Source: Sphingobacterium prati (GTDB lineage: Bacteria; Bacteroidota; Bacteroidia; Sphingobacteriales; Sphingobacteriaceae). Taken from it: a DNA stretch of 64,000 nucleotides. The notes under the pieces were generated by a model that did no database searches, was not told where the DNA came from, and saw only the letters and a program-made list of their open reading frames with translations. This document shows, one piece after another, positions 41,802-52,156 of this stretch (position 1 is its first letter; every line of letters starts with the position of its first letter). The stretch covers positions 1,116,001 through 1,180,000 of the forward strand of contig NZ_JABJWY010000034.1 of the NCBI RefSeq assembly GCF_013167215.1, given 5' to 3'. Position numbers and translations under genes: made by a program.

Positions 41802-44222
41802 ATGTTGAGGTCAACATCTACTTTTGTTCTATTACTAATTTTTACAGTATTTACACAGGCACAGACAGCTAAAAAGCATGCTATTTCGGGTTTTGTCAAA
41901 GATAATTTTGGAAAACCGATCGCAGGTGCGACGATACGACTAAACGATCAGCACACAGGTACATCATCCGATGTAGACGGATATTATAAATTGCAGACAA
42001 GCAGCTTCAATGACGCCATCATACGCGTTACCGCAGTGGGCTACAGGCTCGAAGAAAGAGCCTTAAAAGGTAAATTCAACCAAGACTTTCAGCTCAAAGA
42101 AGATCGTAACTATATAGAGGAAGTAACTGTATCAGCGCGTGGAAAAACTGAAAATGAACGTAAGCTTGCCGAGATAAAACGTTCGGGATTTAATGTGAGC
42201 GTCATCGATATGAATGTATATGCCAATCAGACAGCTAACATAAATCAAGTTTTACGTACCGCGCCAGGGGTTACATTTCGTGAAGACGGAGGTTTAGGAT
42301 CAAATTTTGTATTTCGCATCAACGGATTAGACGCCAAAATATATATAGATGGTGTTCCGATGGACAACTTCGGATCTTCAATGTCACTCAATAACATTCC
42401 TGTCAACTTGGTCGATCGAATCGAGATTTACAAAGGGGTCGTTCCAGCCTTCTTGGGGTCTGATGCCTTGGGAGGGGCTGTCAATATTATTACAAAACAG
42501 CGATCAAGACATTATCTGGATTTGAGCTATAGCTATGGGTCTTTCAATACACATCAGGCAGCCTTGGTCGGTATGTACACAAATCCTAAAAGCAAATTGT
42601 TCATCCGAACCAATGCGTTTTACAACTATTCAGATAATAATTATACGATGTACAGCGAGCCGAAATACGGTGTAGTATACGAAACGACAATTGACAATAA
42701 GTTCGTCGCATTGGATAAAGTTAAAAGATTTAAAGATAGATACTATTCTGCTATGGGGCAGATTGAAGTTGGTTTACGCGATAAGAGCTGGGCGGACCAG
42801 TTTTACATAGGATTGACCTATGCGGCCAATAATAAACAAAATCAATTGGGGGCAACAATAAATGATGTAAATGGCGGTGATTGGAAATCGTCCAACTATC
42901 TGATGCCCGCGATCAGTTATAAGAAGCAAAATTTTTTGGTGAATCGCCTGTTTGCAGACATCTATACAAGTGCAAGCTATGACATTGCCAATATTCGCGA
43001 TACGGCGCTTTACAACTACAATTGGAGTGGATCCTGGATTTCAAACCCAGGTTCTTCAAATGTGAATCAGCAGAAACATGAGGAACAAAAGACAAGCAAT
43101 TATTTAGCGCGATCTAATTTCAATTACGACTTTGATGAAGAACGGAACCACAGCCTGAACCTCAATTATAATGTAAACACAAATCATCGTAAGACCTACG
43201 ATAAAATAGCAGACTACAATACTTCGGGCTTACCCAGTCGCATGACACGTCATATTGTAGGGCTGTCGTGGCAAAACCAATGGTTCAATAAGCGGTTGGT
43301 CAATAATATTGCCATTAAATACTATGGTCTGAATACATACAAAGAAGTTGATGAGCGCGAGTTTGATACAAATAATCAACTTTTAGGCGGAGCAATCGTT
43401 TCATATACCAAATACTTCAACTATCAGGGATATAGTGTTGCATCAAGGTACCGGATCTTTAGAGATGGTGGTGTAAAGTTTTCCGCAGAAAGAGCCTACA
43501 ATATGCCCACGATGGGTGCGCTATACGGCGATGGCCAGAATCAAATTGCAAATTGGGACCTTAAACCTGAGCGAAGTGATAATCTAAACGGTGGATTCTA
43601 CTACAATACTTTTTTTAATGACAATCACTTTATCAATTTTGATATTTCAGGCTTTTATCGTTTGACAAAAGATTATATCAATACACATATTGTCACTGTT
43701 GATGGACAATCAAAATTTCAGGCGTACAATATACCCGGGGTGAAGCTTTATGGTGCCGAAACCGAAATCCGTTATGGATATAAAGATGTCATCACAGCAG
43801 CAGTCAATGCCAGTTATGACAAAGCTTTAGATAACAAAAAATATACAGATGACACCAACCAAGAAGTTAGCCTGACCTACGGGTACCAGATACCAAATAG
43901 ACCCTGGGTATACGGAAACCTTGAAATTGGGTTAGCCCAAAATGATTGGTTCGAAAAAGGTAGCCGCACCCAATTGTCCTGGACGACACAATTTACACGC
44001 TGGTATTATCTGAGTGATTCACACTTAGGCTCATTGACCTCAAAAAACCACATTCCGAGTCAAAACGTACATTCCGTGATCCTAACCTATTCCTGGAATC
44101 GAAATCAATACAATATATCGGGGGAAGTTCGAAACCTGACAAACGAAAGGGCCTATGATAATTTTCGTTTACAAAAGCCCGGTAGAGCTTTTTATATCAA
44201 ACTCAGAGTATCGCTCATGTAA
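41802..44222 (+). CDS. TonB-dependent siderophore-type receptor (XusA-like)
   Basis: 806 residues. Signal peptide ending FTQAQ (residue 21); carboxypeptidase-regulatory-like domain about 26-105 (ISGFVKDNFGKPIAGATIRLND); TonB box area IEEVTVSARGK; plug about 125-235 (VLRTAPGVTFREDGGLGSNFVFRINGLDAKIYIDGVP, ALGGAVNIITK); 22-strand barrel to the end. No STN domain. Length and motifs fit metal-siderophore receptors rather than SusC. The downstream DUF4374, DUF4198 and PepSY genes give the composition of Bacteroides XusABC, so enterobactin/salmochelin-like xenosiderophore uptake is the best guess. The 133-bp gap upstream has no readable promoter. Confidence 0.85.
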   Translation: MLRSTSTFVLLLIFTVFTQAQTAKKHAISGFVKDNFGKPIAGATIRLNDQHTGTSSDVDGYYKLQTSSFNDAIIRVTAVGYRLEERALKGKFNQDFQLKEDRNYIEEVTVSARGKTENERKLAEIKRSGFNVSVIDMNVYANQTANINQVLRTAPGVTFREDGGLGSNFVFRINGLDAKIYIDGVPMDNFGSSMSLNNIPVNLVDRIEIYKGVVPAFLGSDALGGAVNIITKQRSRHYLDLSYSYGSFNTHQAALVGMYTNPKSKLFIRTNAFYNYSDNNYTMYSEPKYGVVYETTIDNKFVALDKVKRFKDRYYSAMGQIEVGLRDKSWADQFYIGLTYAANNKQNQLGATINDVNGGDWKSSNYLMPAISYKKQNFLVNRLFADIYTSASYDIANIRDTALYNYNWSGSWISNPGSSNVNQQKHEEQKTSNYLARSNFNYDFDEERNHSLNLNYNVNTNHRKTYDKIADYNTSGLPSRMTRHIVGLSWQNQWFNKRLVNNIAIKYYGLNTYKEVDEREFDTNNQLLGGAIVSYTKYFNYQGYSVASRYRIFRDGGVKFSAERAYNMPTMGALYGDGQNQIANWDLKPERSDNLNGGFYYNTFFNDNHFINFDISGFYRLTKDYINTHIVTVDGQSKFQAYNIPGVKLYGAETEIRYGYKDVITAAVNASYDKALDNKKYTDDTNQEVSLTYGYQIPNRPWVYGNLEIGLAQNDWFEKGSRTQLSWTTQFTRWYYLSDSHLGSLTSKNHIPSQNVHSVILTYSWNRNQYNISGEVRNLTNERAYDNFRLQKPGRAFYIKLRVSLM

Positions 44223-44250
44223 TTTTTAAACAATTAATAACAAATAATAA

Positions 44251-45474
44251 ATGAAACAGAATCGTATTTTAGCTTACTGCGCACTGGCAGTGTCCTTATT
44301 AGCATCTTGTAAAGATAGTCCAGATATCCCTGAAACGACAGAGAAAATAAGCACCGAATATTCCGTTTGGGTAACTTCGACTACAGGCTCTTATATTTTG
44401 ACGACCGATGATTTAATGAAGAATACATTGTTGACGCCTGCTGGAAATAAAGGCATCGATATTTCAGGCTACTTACCGGGAGATTGGTATGGTGTATATG
44501 CTTACAATTATCAAGGGAAATTCTACTTGTCTAACGATGGTACACGTTTCAGCCAACTGGAAATTCAGGATAATGCAACAATGAAGGAAACGAACAATTA
44601 TGCTTTTCCAAGTGCATTTTACCTGGGAAAAGTATTAAACGAACTCAATTCCAAAGATGAATTGGTGATAACAAAGACCGCAGGGACTTATAATGCTGCA
44701 AAAAATGTCCTGGAACAACCCATTTATTTTATGAATGTCAATAATTTAACACTCAATAAAACATTGACTGTCGATATCCCTTTCTTAGACTACAAGCCAT
44801 TAACACCAGACAATAAACCGTATATAGCTCCTTATATGGTGCCGACTAGTTTTACAGTCAGATCAGGAAAAATGTTTGTTGGACACAAATACAGGGGATC
44901 GGACGGAACAGGCAATAAAGATATTCTGGATTCAACATTCGTTTACGTTTGTGACTATCCATCAATGGCCAATGGCAAGTTATTGAAAGACGCCAGAGGT
45001 GGCATAGTGGCTGGCCACTGGGAAGTGAATAATACCACATTCTTGGATGACAACAACGATTTGTACATTTTGACCAAGAAAATCGGACCATCAACCTACG
45101 GATTAGTACGGATCAAAGCGGGTGAAACAGAGATTGATAAAGATTATTTCTTTGATTTGAAAGATTATAATGTATTCAAAAATACCTCTGCTTCCACGAT
45201 CCAAAAACTAGGCAATGGTAAAGCATATATCAGCCCTTATGTAGTGGATCCTGCGAATAAAAAAATAACTGCCGATTTGAGAATCCTAACGGGTGGGGCA
45301 GAACCAAAAACAACAATGAATCTGATCGAGAATGGCAAGTTATACGATGCATTCAAAACAGACGCTTCCAAATGGTATATCTACGAATACGATCCTGCGA
45401 CAAATGCGGTGAAACGTGGCGCTGAAATCGATGGTGGAATTACCCATGTATACCATATCAATAAGTTGAAATAA
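44251..45474 (+). CDS. DUF4374 lipoprotein (XusB-like siderophore-binding propeller)
   Basis: 407 residues, lipobox LASC with Cys20. Blade-like repeats: YSVWVTSTTGSYILTTDDL, GVYAYNYQGKFYLSNDG, FTVRSGKMFVGHKY, TTFLDDNNDLYILTKK, AYISPYVVDPANKK. It follows the receptor gene by 28 bp, the position of XusB relative to XusA. XusB is reported to be a surface lipoprotein that captures ferric siderophores; this role is carried over by family and context. Confidence 0.78.
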   Translation: MKQNRILAYCALAVSLLASCKDSPDIPETTEKISTEYSVWVTSTTGSYILTTDDLMKNTLLTPAGNKGIDISGYLPGDWYGVYAYNYQGKFYLSNDGTRFSQLEIQDNATMKETNNYAFPSAFYLGKVLNELNSKDELVITKTAGTYNAAKNVLEQPIYFMNVNNLTLNKTLTVDIPFLDYKPLTPDNKPYIAPYMVPTSFTVRSGKMFVGHKYRGSDGTGNKDILDSTFVYVCDYPSMANGKLLKDARGGIVAGHWEVNNTTFLDDNNDLYILTKKIGPSTYGLVRIKAGETEIDKDYFFDLKDYNVFKNTSASTIQKLGNGKAYISPYVVDPANKKITADLRILTGGAEPKTTMNLIENGKLYDAFKTDASKWYIYEYDPATNAVKRGAEIDGGITHVYHINKLK

Positions 45475-45493
45475 AAATTTTTAGCATAATGTT

Positions 45494-46192
45494 ATGAAAA
45501 AACTATTATCTACCCTCTTCACACTATTTATAGTTTTGTCGGTTTCCGCACATGCGGTATTTATTGAAACTTCACTGAAAGGCACCAAGGGCGAGCCTCA
45601 TGCCTTAAAAATAGTCTATGGCGAACCCAATGAACATGAACTCGTCTCCAAATGGTGGTGGTACAAAGAGGGCATGCAGATTAACTTAACGCTGATCAAA
45701 CCTGATGGCAGCACATCGACATTGGCGACTACCGCGCAGGGTGATCACCTATCGGCAACATTTGTTCCTGACCAAGATGGTGTCTATCATGTTTCTTTAA
45801 AAAGAGATACCGAACGAAAAGAAGGCGCCAAAACGCAATATCAGATCAATGCCATAGCGACCATTCATGTTGGTCATTCCACCCTTGGAAATACAGCGTC
45901 GCATCTTGCCAATGAGCTCTTTGTTTTTACCGGCCAGACTTCATTTAAAAACAAAAAAGAGGTCTCACTGACCTTATTCCAAAAAGGCATACCCACAGCA
46001 AATACTGCTGTTCAAATCATTGCGCCCAGTGGCTGGGTTAAATGGTTGGAAACAGACGCGCAGGGTGTGATCAAATTTATCCCTGAATGGAAGGGCAAAT
46101 ACTACGCAGAAGTATCCCGAAGAGAAAAGGTCGAAGGACAATCTTTTGAAGAATATAGCCGCACCAGCTCCATGAGCTTTGCAGTAAACTAA
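45494..46192 (+). CDS. DUF4198-like exported protein of the iron locus
   Basis: 232 residues, signal peptide ending SAHAV (about residue 21). The mature protein starts with a His/Phe block like DUF4198/NikM-type proteins, has two Ig-like parts (about 20-115, LTLIKPDGSTSTLATTAQGDHLSATFVPDQDGVYHVSL; about 150-215, GIPTANTAVQIIAPSGWVKWLETDAQGVIKFIPEW). DUF4198 proteins accompany metal uptake genes in many bacteria. It is tight in the operon (20 bp after the DUF4374 gene, 6 bp before the PepSY gene), so a periplasmic step between receptor and inner membrane is likely. Confidence 0.75.
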   Translation: MKKLLSTLFTLFIVLSVSAHAVFIETSLKGTKGEPHALKIVYGEPNEHELVSKWWWYKEGMQINLTLIKPDGSTSTLATTAQGDHLSATFVPDQDGVYHVSLKRDTERKEGAKTQYQINAIATIHVGHSTLGNTASHLANELFVFTGQTSFKNKKEVSLTLFQKGIPTANTAVQIIAPSGWVKWLETDAQGVIKFIPEWKGKYYAEVSRREKVEGQSFEEYSRTSSMSFAVN

Positions 46193-46198
46193 GCGGAA

Positions 46199-47548
46199 AT
46201 GGCTGTAAGAAGGAAAAAAAGCTCACTGTTTCGCTTAGTCAATAATTGGCTGCACCTTTGGTTGGGGTTGACCTCAGGTATTATTGTCTTTGTTAGCTGC
46301 CTGATGGCCTGCCTCTGGGTGTTTAATCATGAAATTGTAGATCTTGTTATCCCGAAAAAAGAACGGCAATATATCCTTGCTTCAAGTCAGTCCTTGATTT
46401 CGCCATCACGTATTGTTGGGATCTCCGATTCGCTCTATTCAAATGCCTCCGTACAAGGCATTACCTATACCCGGGATCGCCCCGTCTCCTTTACCATCAA
46501 AGAAAAAGATGGTAAAGGAAAGGATGGTCGTCGACCAGCAAAACCACAGGTGCATCTATTACATCCCTACACAGGCCAATATTTAGGTTTGCAAAAGGAA
46601 GACAATTCCGAGGAAGCACAGTTAAGGGAAAAATTGAATGGCTTTTTTGCCTGGACATTGAGCGGGCACCGCTTCCTCTGGCTTCCGAGAGCTATCGGAC
46701 GCCCCATCGTCAACTATGCGACCTTAGTCTTCAGCATTACCCTGATCACAGGGTTGATATGGTGGTATCCCAAGAAATGGACAAAATCTACCAGGGAGAA
46801 AAGCTTTCGGATCAAATGGAAAGCTGGTTGGAAACGCGTCAATCTTGACCTTCACAATGTCATTGGATTTTATTCTTTTCTTTTGGTGTTATTACTGGCG
46901 GTGACGGGAATGTATTATGGTATCGAGTGGTTCAATCGGGCTTTATATTGGTCGACCAACTGGGGAACACCTCTGGCCGAACGGACATCGGTATATTCGG
47001 ATTCAACAAAAATCGATCAATTGGCACATTTTCCGAAAGCTTTTGATCAAGAGATCCAGGCTATTCTAACACAATATAAAGATCCACATTACCTGACGAT
47101 CACTTATCCGGATACCGAGAAAAAAGAGGGCACGATATCCGTATACATTCGAAACGACATGGATCGGCAGTACAACAACCGCTATTATTCGTTCGATCGG
47201 TATACAGGTGCCTTTTTGCCCAATAATATAACCTTATTTAATAAGGACTTTTACGACCTTAGTTCCGGTGAACAGTTCAGGCGGCTCAATTACGATATCC
47301 ATGTAGGATCGATCTGGGGCTTTCCGACGAAAGTATTGGCTTTTGTTCTCACTTTTATCGCAGGCTCCTTACCCATTACAGGTTTTATTATCTGGTATAA
47401 CCGCAAGTGGGGTAAAAAAAAGGGACGCCGCCTTACAGCTGCAAAAGACGCTGTATCAACTGATGACGCTACAGCTCTAAATACGACAACAGACCCAATA
47501 GTAAAAAAAACAGCGGTCCGTTTTCGTCCAAAATCTACGAATCCATAA
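46199..47548 (+). CDS. PepSY-domain inner-membrane protein (XusC-like, probable siderophore/heme reductase)
   Basis: 449 residues. Four membrane segments: about 18-42, 167-190, 222-244 and 376-400, with periplasmic PepSY regions between. The His residues of the PepSY_TM family are present in or near helices: WLHLWLG, SGHRFLWL, DLHNVIG and DIHVGSI, which could bind heme b. Such proteins are thought to reduce ferric siderophores at the inner membrane; XusC of Bacteroides is one. A basic, Lys/Arg-rich cytoplasmic tail (about 400-449) follows. 66 bp before the next receptor gene. Confidence 0.85.
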   Translation: MAVRRKKSSLFRLVNNWLHLWLGLTSGIIVFVSCLMACLWVFNHEIVDLVIPKKERQYILASSQSLISPSRIVGISDSLYSNASVQGITYTRDRPVSFTIKEKDGKGKDGRRPAKPQVHLLHPYTGQYLGLQKEDNSEEAQLREKLNGFFAWTLSGHRFLWLPRAIGRPIVNYATLVFSITLITGLIWWYPKKWTKSTREKSFRIKWKAGWKRVNLDLHNVIGFYSFLLVLLLAVTGMYYGIEWFNRALYWSTNWGTPLAERTSVYSDSTKIDQLAHFPKAFDQEIQAILTQYKDPHYLTITYPDTEKKEGTISVYIRNDMDRQYNNRYYSFDRYTGAFLPNNITLFNKDFYDLSSGEQFRRLNYDIHVGSIWGFPTKVLAFVLTFIAGSLPITGFIIWYNRKWGKKKGRRLTAAKDAVSTDDATALNTTTDPIVKKTAVRFRPKSTNP

Positions 47549-47613
47549 GATTATAACGTATCTAAGTTTATGCTAAGACGGTTCTTTCTTTAGAAAGGAC
47601 AAGGAATATTATT

Positions 47614-49971
47614 ATGACGAAATCCACATTATTAACGATTCTGCTTTCAAGCTCGGCCATGGAACTCGTGGCACAGACGAAATTATCCGGAAAAATATTT
47701 GACAAAGACGGGCAGCCCCTTAAAGGAGCTACTGCCAGTCTTTTAAGCCTACCCGATTCGGCATTGGTTGCACAAGCTGATGCCGCTAAGGACGGTTCAT
47801 TTCTATTACAGGCAACTAAAAATGGAGATTATGTAATCCGCTACAGTTCCGTTGGTTACGCGACGGTATTAAGTAAATCTTATACATTATCTGGAGCTGA
47901 ACAAACCGCCACACCACTATTTTTACAAGCCCTCGCATATACAATGGAGACAGTCAATGTGATTGGAAAGCAAGCCAGTGTGCGCCAGTATGCCGATAAG
48001 ATGGTTGTCGATGTCGAAGGTAGCGTATTGGCAGAAGGCAACAATGTACTTGAACTCTTGGAAAAAACACCCGGTCTAGTTTCCGACGGTAAGGGAAATT
48101 TTTCCATTCAGGGCCGTGCTGGTGCCAATGTGCGCATCAATGGCCGCGAGATGTTTGTCTCAGGCGAACAGCTTGCGAGCATTCTACGTGGGCTACAAGC
48201 ATCCGAAGTCTCAAAATTGGAGCTGATCAGCAATCCCTCTGCGCGCGAAGATGCTTCAGGGACGGCCGGAATCATTAATATCGTGACCAGACGAAACGGA
48301 AAAAGAGGCTTTGGTGGGGATGCTTTCGTCCGTGCAGGCCAGGGCCGAAAATTCTATGGCGGCTTTGGTGGAGGCCTACACTACAAGGTCAATGATCTGG
48401 ACTTGTATGTACAAGGGAATACCAGTTATGACCGAAGTAAAAGCCATAATTTGACCGAACGAAGCTTTTTTAATCAGGGTAGCTTAAGCTCCTTTCAGCA
48501 GCAGCATGAAAGCAAACAGCTCGATGACGCCTCCTTCCATAGTGTAAGGGCAGGCGCTAAATATGAATTTTCAGACGGTGGCATCCTAGATGGAAGCGTG
48601 CACTGGATGAAGGGTAACTATAAGCCTTACGCAGCGATCGAGATGGATACCTGGGACTACCCTGCTAACATACTGACCGAACGGGCTCTCAGTAACAATC
48701 GTTTTGATGAAACTTTTAAGAACTGGACATTTAACATTAATTACATCAATAAATACGAAGGCGAAGACCACTTTTTAAAATTCAATTTTGACTTTGCTCC
48801 CCACGGCAACGATTACAACAATCGATTTGAAACGAATAAATTCAATTTACAAACAAACACAAAATCTGTCACAGGACGGACCAATGTGCAGGATTTGAGT
48901 AATACAACCTATTCCGGAAGGCTTGATTATAGCAAACCCATAACTGATTCGAGTAAGATCGAACTCGGCTGGAAAGGGACCTACTTTTACATCAAAAATG
49001 ATGTGATCAATACGATATTGGATCAGGGTCAATGGTTGCGCGATGATGCGACTTCCAACCGTTTTCAATACACACAACATATTGAAGCTGTATATGCCAT
49101 CTATTCCGGTAAATACAAGCGGATCGAATATCAGGCTGGCCTGCGTGGCGAATATACCTTTATAGACGCCAATCAGGTCACTTTGAACAAAAAAACTGAT
49201 CAAAGCTATTTTGATCTCTTTCCCAGTGGGTCACTGCTGTACCACCTCAATGATAAGAACACCTTAAGGACATCCTTTAGCAGCCGTATTGAGAGGCCGG
49301 GCGATCACGACATCAACGTCTTTCGGATCTATGAAGATGCTTATAGTTACAACGAAGGGAATCCTGACTTAAAGCCGGAGAAGAGTTATATTACTGAAAT
49401 AGGCCATGGCTATCAGAATAAGCTATTCACGACATTGGGCATTTCATATGGGCGGGATATGATCAATTGGATTGTCCGGCAGGGAGATCGGGTCGGCGAA
49501 AATCTATCTAGGCCGGAGAATATCGGACGTTATCTGAATTATAGCGCCAGTGTGATGTACAATCAGACGTTACGTTCATGGTGGACAGCAAGCCATTATG
49601 TAAATGCATTTTACAATAATTATTCTGGCCAGATCGATGAGGTCAACCTCGATTCAAGAGGCTCCAGCTGGACAGCCAACAGTCGCCATAGCTTCCAATT
49701 CAAATACGGATTGCGCACTGAAATAGCACTTTACCACCGATCAGGAATTACAACCGGACCTTCGCGGACTGACAAACGTTATGGACTAGATCTGGCTGCG
49801 GAAAAGAAGATGTTTGGCGACCACGGGATGATTAAGCTGGCTGCAAATGGTTTACTTCGAAATGGCAATCCGCGGTTGGTCAGTGAATATGGAGACTTGA
49901 AAGTATTTAATTCCGATTTCCCTGACAATAGAAAAGTCTTATTGTCATTGAGCTATCGGTTTGGAAAATAA
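47614..49971 (+). CDS. TonB-dependent receptor/outer-membrane beta-barrel family protein (OMP_b-brl_3 type)
   Basis: 785 residues. Signal peptide ending LVAQT (about residue 21); carboxypeptidase-regulatory-like domain about 22-105 (LSGKIFDKDGQPLKGATASL); plug-like part with NVLELLEKTPGLVSDGKGNFSIQGRAGANVRINGREMF and SAREDASGTAGIINIVTRR; barrel with IERPGDHDIN, YNEGNPDLKPEKS. This is the smaller TonB-like barrel family often found at the end of iron loci. Likely part of the same operon as the PepSY gene; ligand unknown. The 224-bp gap to 50196 has no gene. Confidence 0.85.
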   Translation: MTKSTLLTILLSSSAMELVAQTKLSGKIFDKDGQPLKGATASLLSLPDSALVAQADAAKDGSFLLQATKNGDYVIRYSSVGYATVLSKSYTLSGAEQTATPLFLQALAYTMETVNVIGKQASVRQYADKMVVDVEGSVLAEGNNVLELLEKTPGLVSDGKGNFSIQGRAGANVRINGREMFVSGEQLASILRGLQASEVSKLELISNPSAREDASGTAGIINIVTRRNGKRGFGGDAFVRAGQGRKFYGGFGGGLHYKVNDLDLYVQGNTSYDRSKSHNLTERSFFNQGSLSSFQQQHESKQLDDASFHSVRAGAKYEFSDGGILDGSVHWMKGNYKPYAAIEMDTWDYPANILTERALSNNRFDETFKNWTFNINYINKYEGEDHFLKFNFDFAPHGNDYNNRFETNKFNLQTNTKSVTGRTNVQDLSNTTYSGRLDYSKPITDSSKIELGWKGTYFYIKNDVINTILDQGQWLRDDATSNRFQYTQHIEAVYAIYSGKYKRIEYQAGLRGEYTFIDANQVTLNKKTDQSYFDLFPSGSLLYHLNDKNTLRTSFSSRIERPGDHDINVFRIYEDAYSYNEGNPDLKPEKSYITEIGHGYQNKLFTTLGISYGRDMINWIVRQGDRVGENLSRPENIGRYLNYSASVMYNQTLRSWWTASHYVNAFYNNYSGQIDEVNLDSRGSSWTANSRHSFQFKYGLRTEIALYHRSGITTGPSRTDKRYGLDLAAEKKMFGDHGMIKLAANGLLRNGNPRLVSEYGDLKVFNSDFPDNRKVLLSLSYRFGK

Positions 49972-50195
49972 ACCAAACAGATCTGAGGCGGAAATCGATA
50001 CATGGGCAGACTACCTATTTTATTGTTTCCGCTTTTAACACTTGTACAGTAATTCCCCAAATATTCTTTGTTGTTCTTGCAAGTGTCAGAAATTGAATCA
50101 GAACACGGTACCTTGATATTGTTACCTAAAATGGAAAAAGTCAATTTCCAAAAAATGCGCAATGGCACATAAGTTTTTTGGCGACCTAATAAAGA

Positions 50196-52070
50196 TCACC
50201 AACTATCTGTCCGAAATGGGGATGCCAACAACCGCTCCTTATTAATCAGATTAGCTTCGGCCGGGTTATCACTCCAGGCGTAACGCACAGCCACTGGTTT
50301 AGGGATGTCTTTCTGACTGACGACCACCGAATTCCCCTTAATTATGGCATTTGCCCAGACAAATTTCCGGTCCTTTCCCGCTATGGCAAAATGTCTCAGC
50401 GTTCCGCCATCCTGGCTTGCCAGACCGCCCCCTACGTTGGTAAAAAAGATCGTAATTTTGTCATCCTTAATTTCCATGCGTTCATAAGTGGGCCCCGCGC
50501 TGACCAGCTTTTCACCGTATACCAGTTTGCGGGCAGCCAATAACAGCCGCGAAGCAATGTCTTTTTTATTTAACGGATGAATGTCATTCCACTCGCCGAT
50601 ATCATAGTTGACTGTCAGCGCAGTATAAGGAACCTGACGGGCCACTGTTAACTGAGCTTCACGTACACCCGCCCATCCCGATTCAGCCGGATTCTCCTTT
50701 TTGCGCATATAATTAGGGAGCTGCACGAGCAAGAAGGGCAGCTGGGGCCTTTTCAAGCTCAGGCGCCAATCTCTTATCAGGAGCTTTAGGTAATTTGCAT
50801 AGTCCTGGGGTGCACCCGTATTCGATTCGCCCTGATACCAGATCACGCCGCGGACAGCAAAGCCTTTTATCGGATAGATCATGCCGTTGTAGAGTCCCGA
50901 TCCCACTGTCTTTAAATTGTTCAGCCGCGGCAGATAACTTTTTACCAAGCTCAGATCCACGCCTACGTTATACTTCCATTCGCCCGTCAAGTTTATTTCG
51001 TTATCATCCACCACCAATTTATAAGGCTTGTCTTCCACAAATCCGCCATTTCCGGCAGTTGAACGCAGCCGGACTGTGACATTGTTGTGCCCAGTCCGTA
51101 GGATACCTGCTGGGATAGTGTATTTCCGGGGTGGATACATATAACCTGTAGTGCCAACAAAATGTCCATTTACAAATACCGAATCGCTGTCTATCAGTGT
51201 ACCCAGGTACAGCTTGGCATACCTACCCGCCAGTGCTGTGGGCAATTCAAAGGACTTTCTAAAATAGAGCACCCCTTTTCGGTCAATATGTTGCTCCTGC
51301 CAATAGCCTGGTACCTGAAATGTAGGCCAGCTGCTATCGTTCCAATCCAATTTTATCCAATCCCGGAGACCGATATCTTGCTGTGCCAGCCGCATGCTAT
51401 CCAAAGCAGGGCGATCCAATGTCAGCAGGGGAAATTCTTTGAGCTGATCCTGACTGATCCAGCTTTCGATCGTTGATCCACCCAGGCTTGATACCAACAT
51501 GCCCACGGGGACACCTGTATGTGCGTAGTTCTGCTGCGCATAGAAATAGGCCAATGCGGTCCAGTTCATGACCTCCGAGGCTACCCCCGAATACCAGCGT
51601 CCACCCGCGGCCATTTCCGATTGGCTGTCGAGCGCACTTTGCGTGGGCACCTTAAAATAACGGATCATATGGTTGTTGGATTCGTTGATCTCTGGGAATC
51701 GGTCTACCAATCTCTCGATCGGCGTTTCCATATTGGACTGCCCCGAGCACAGCCACACATCGCCAATCAAAATATCCCGAACAGCAAGCTCATTGATCTG
51801 CATTAGGAACGGACCGCCCGCTTCTTGCGCCGGTAGTAGCATAGACCAGCTTCCCTCTTTATCAGCCTGCGTTAAGTAGCTTTTTCCACGAAAATGTACG
51901 CTCACTTTTTCATCCCTATCGGCCCATCCCCAAATCTTTAATTCGGTATCGCGCTGCAACACCATACGGTCTGCTATCAAGGCCGGAAGCCGCACCGCCC
52001 CTAACGAAAGCTTGCCAAACAGCAACAAGCTTAAACCCAACAGAAAAAAACAAGCTTTTCTCTTTTTCAT
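50196..52070 (-). CDS. SASA-family acetylesterase (sialate O-acetylesterase/acetylxylan-esterase type) of the xylan locus
   Basis: 624 residues from the ATG at 52070 (MKKRKACFFLL), which gives a proper signal peptide; a longer frame adds six residues. N-terminal beta domain about 25-105, then the SGNH core: GDVWLCSGQSNMETP (Ser in GQSN), WYQGESNTGAPQDY, and the Asp-His pair in EWNDIHPLNKKD. A jelly-roll sugar-binding-like segment is inserted about 225-365 (WQEQHIDRKGVLYFRKSFELP). Family members act on acetylated sialic acid or on acetylxylan; with GH10, GH43 and GH67 upstream, xylan deacetylation is the likely role. A terminator stands between it and the susD gene. Confidence 0.85.
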   Translation of the reverse strand: MKKRKACFFLLGLSLLLFGKLSLGAVRLPALIADRMVLQRDTELKIWGWADRDEKVSVHFRGKSYLTQADKEGSWSMLLPAQEAGGPFLMQINELAVRDILIGDVWLCSGQSNMETPIERLVDRFPEINESNNHMIRYFKVPTQSALDSQSEMAAGGRWYSGVASEVMNWTALAYFYAQQNYAHTGVPVGMLVSSLGGSTIESWISQDQLKEFPLLTLDRPALDSMRLAQQDIGLRDWIKLDWNDSSWPTFQVPGYWQEQHIDRKGVLYFRKSFELPTALAGRYAKLYLGTLIDSDSVFVNGHFVGTTGYMYPPRKYTIPAGILRTGHNNVTVRLRSTAGNGGFVEDKPYKLVVDDNEINLTGEWKYNVGVDLSLVKSYLPRLNNLKTVGSGLYNGMIYPIKGFAVRGVIWYQGESNTGAPQDYANYLKLLIRDWRLSLKRPQLPFLLVQLPNYMRKKENPAESGWAGVREAQLTVARQVPYTALTVNYDIGEWNDIHPLNKKDIASRLLLAARKLVYGEKLVSAGPTYERMEIKDDKITIFFTNVGGGLASQDGGTLRHFAIAGKDRKFVWANAIIKGNSVVVSQKDIPKPVAVRYAWSDNPAEANLINKERLLASPFRTDSW

Positions 52071-52156
52071 TTTTATACGATTACACAATTTCGGATGTTG
52101 ATATGTATATCCATTTCAGGTACAACTGGACATCATAGGACGATCCGATGAAAGAA

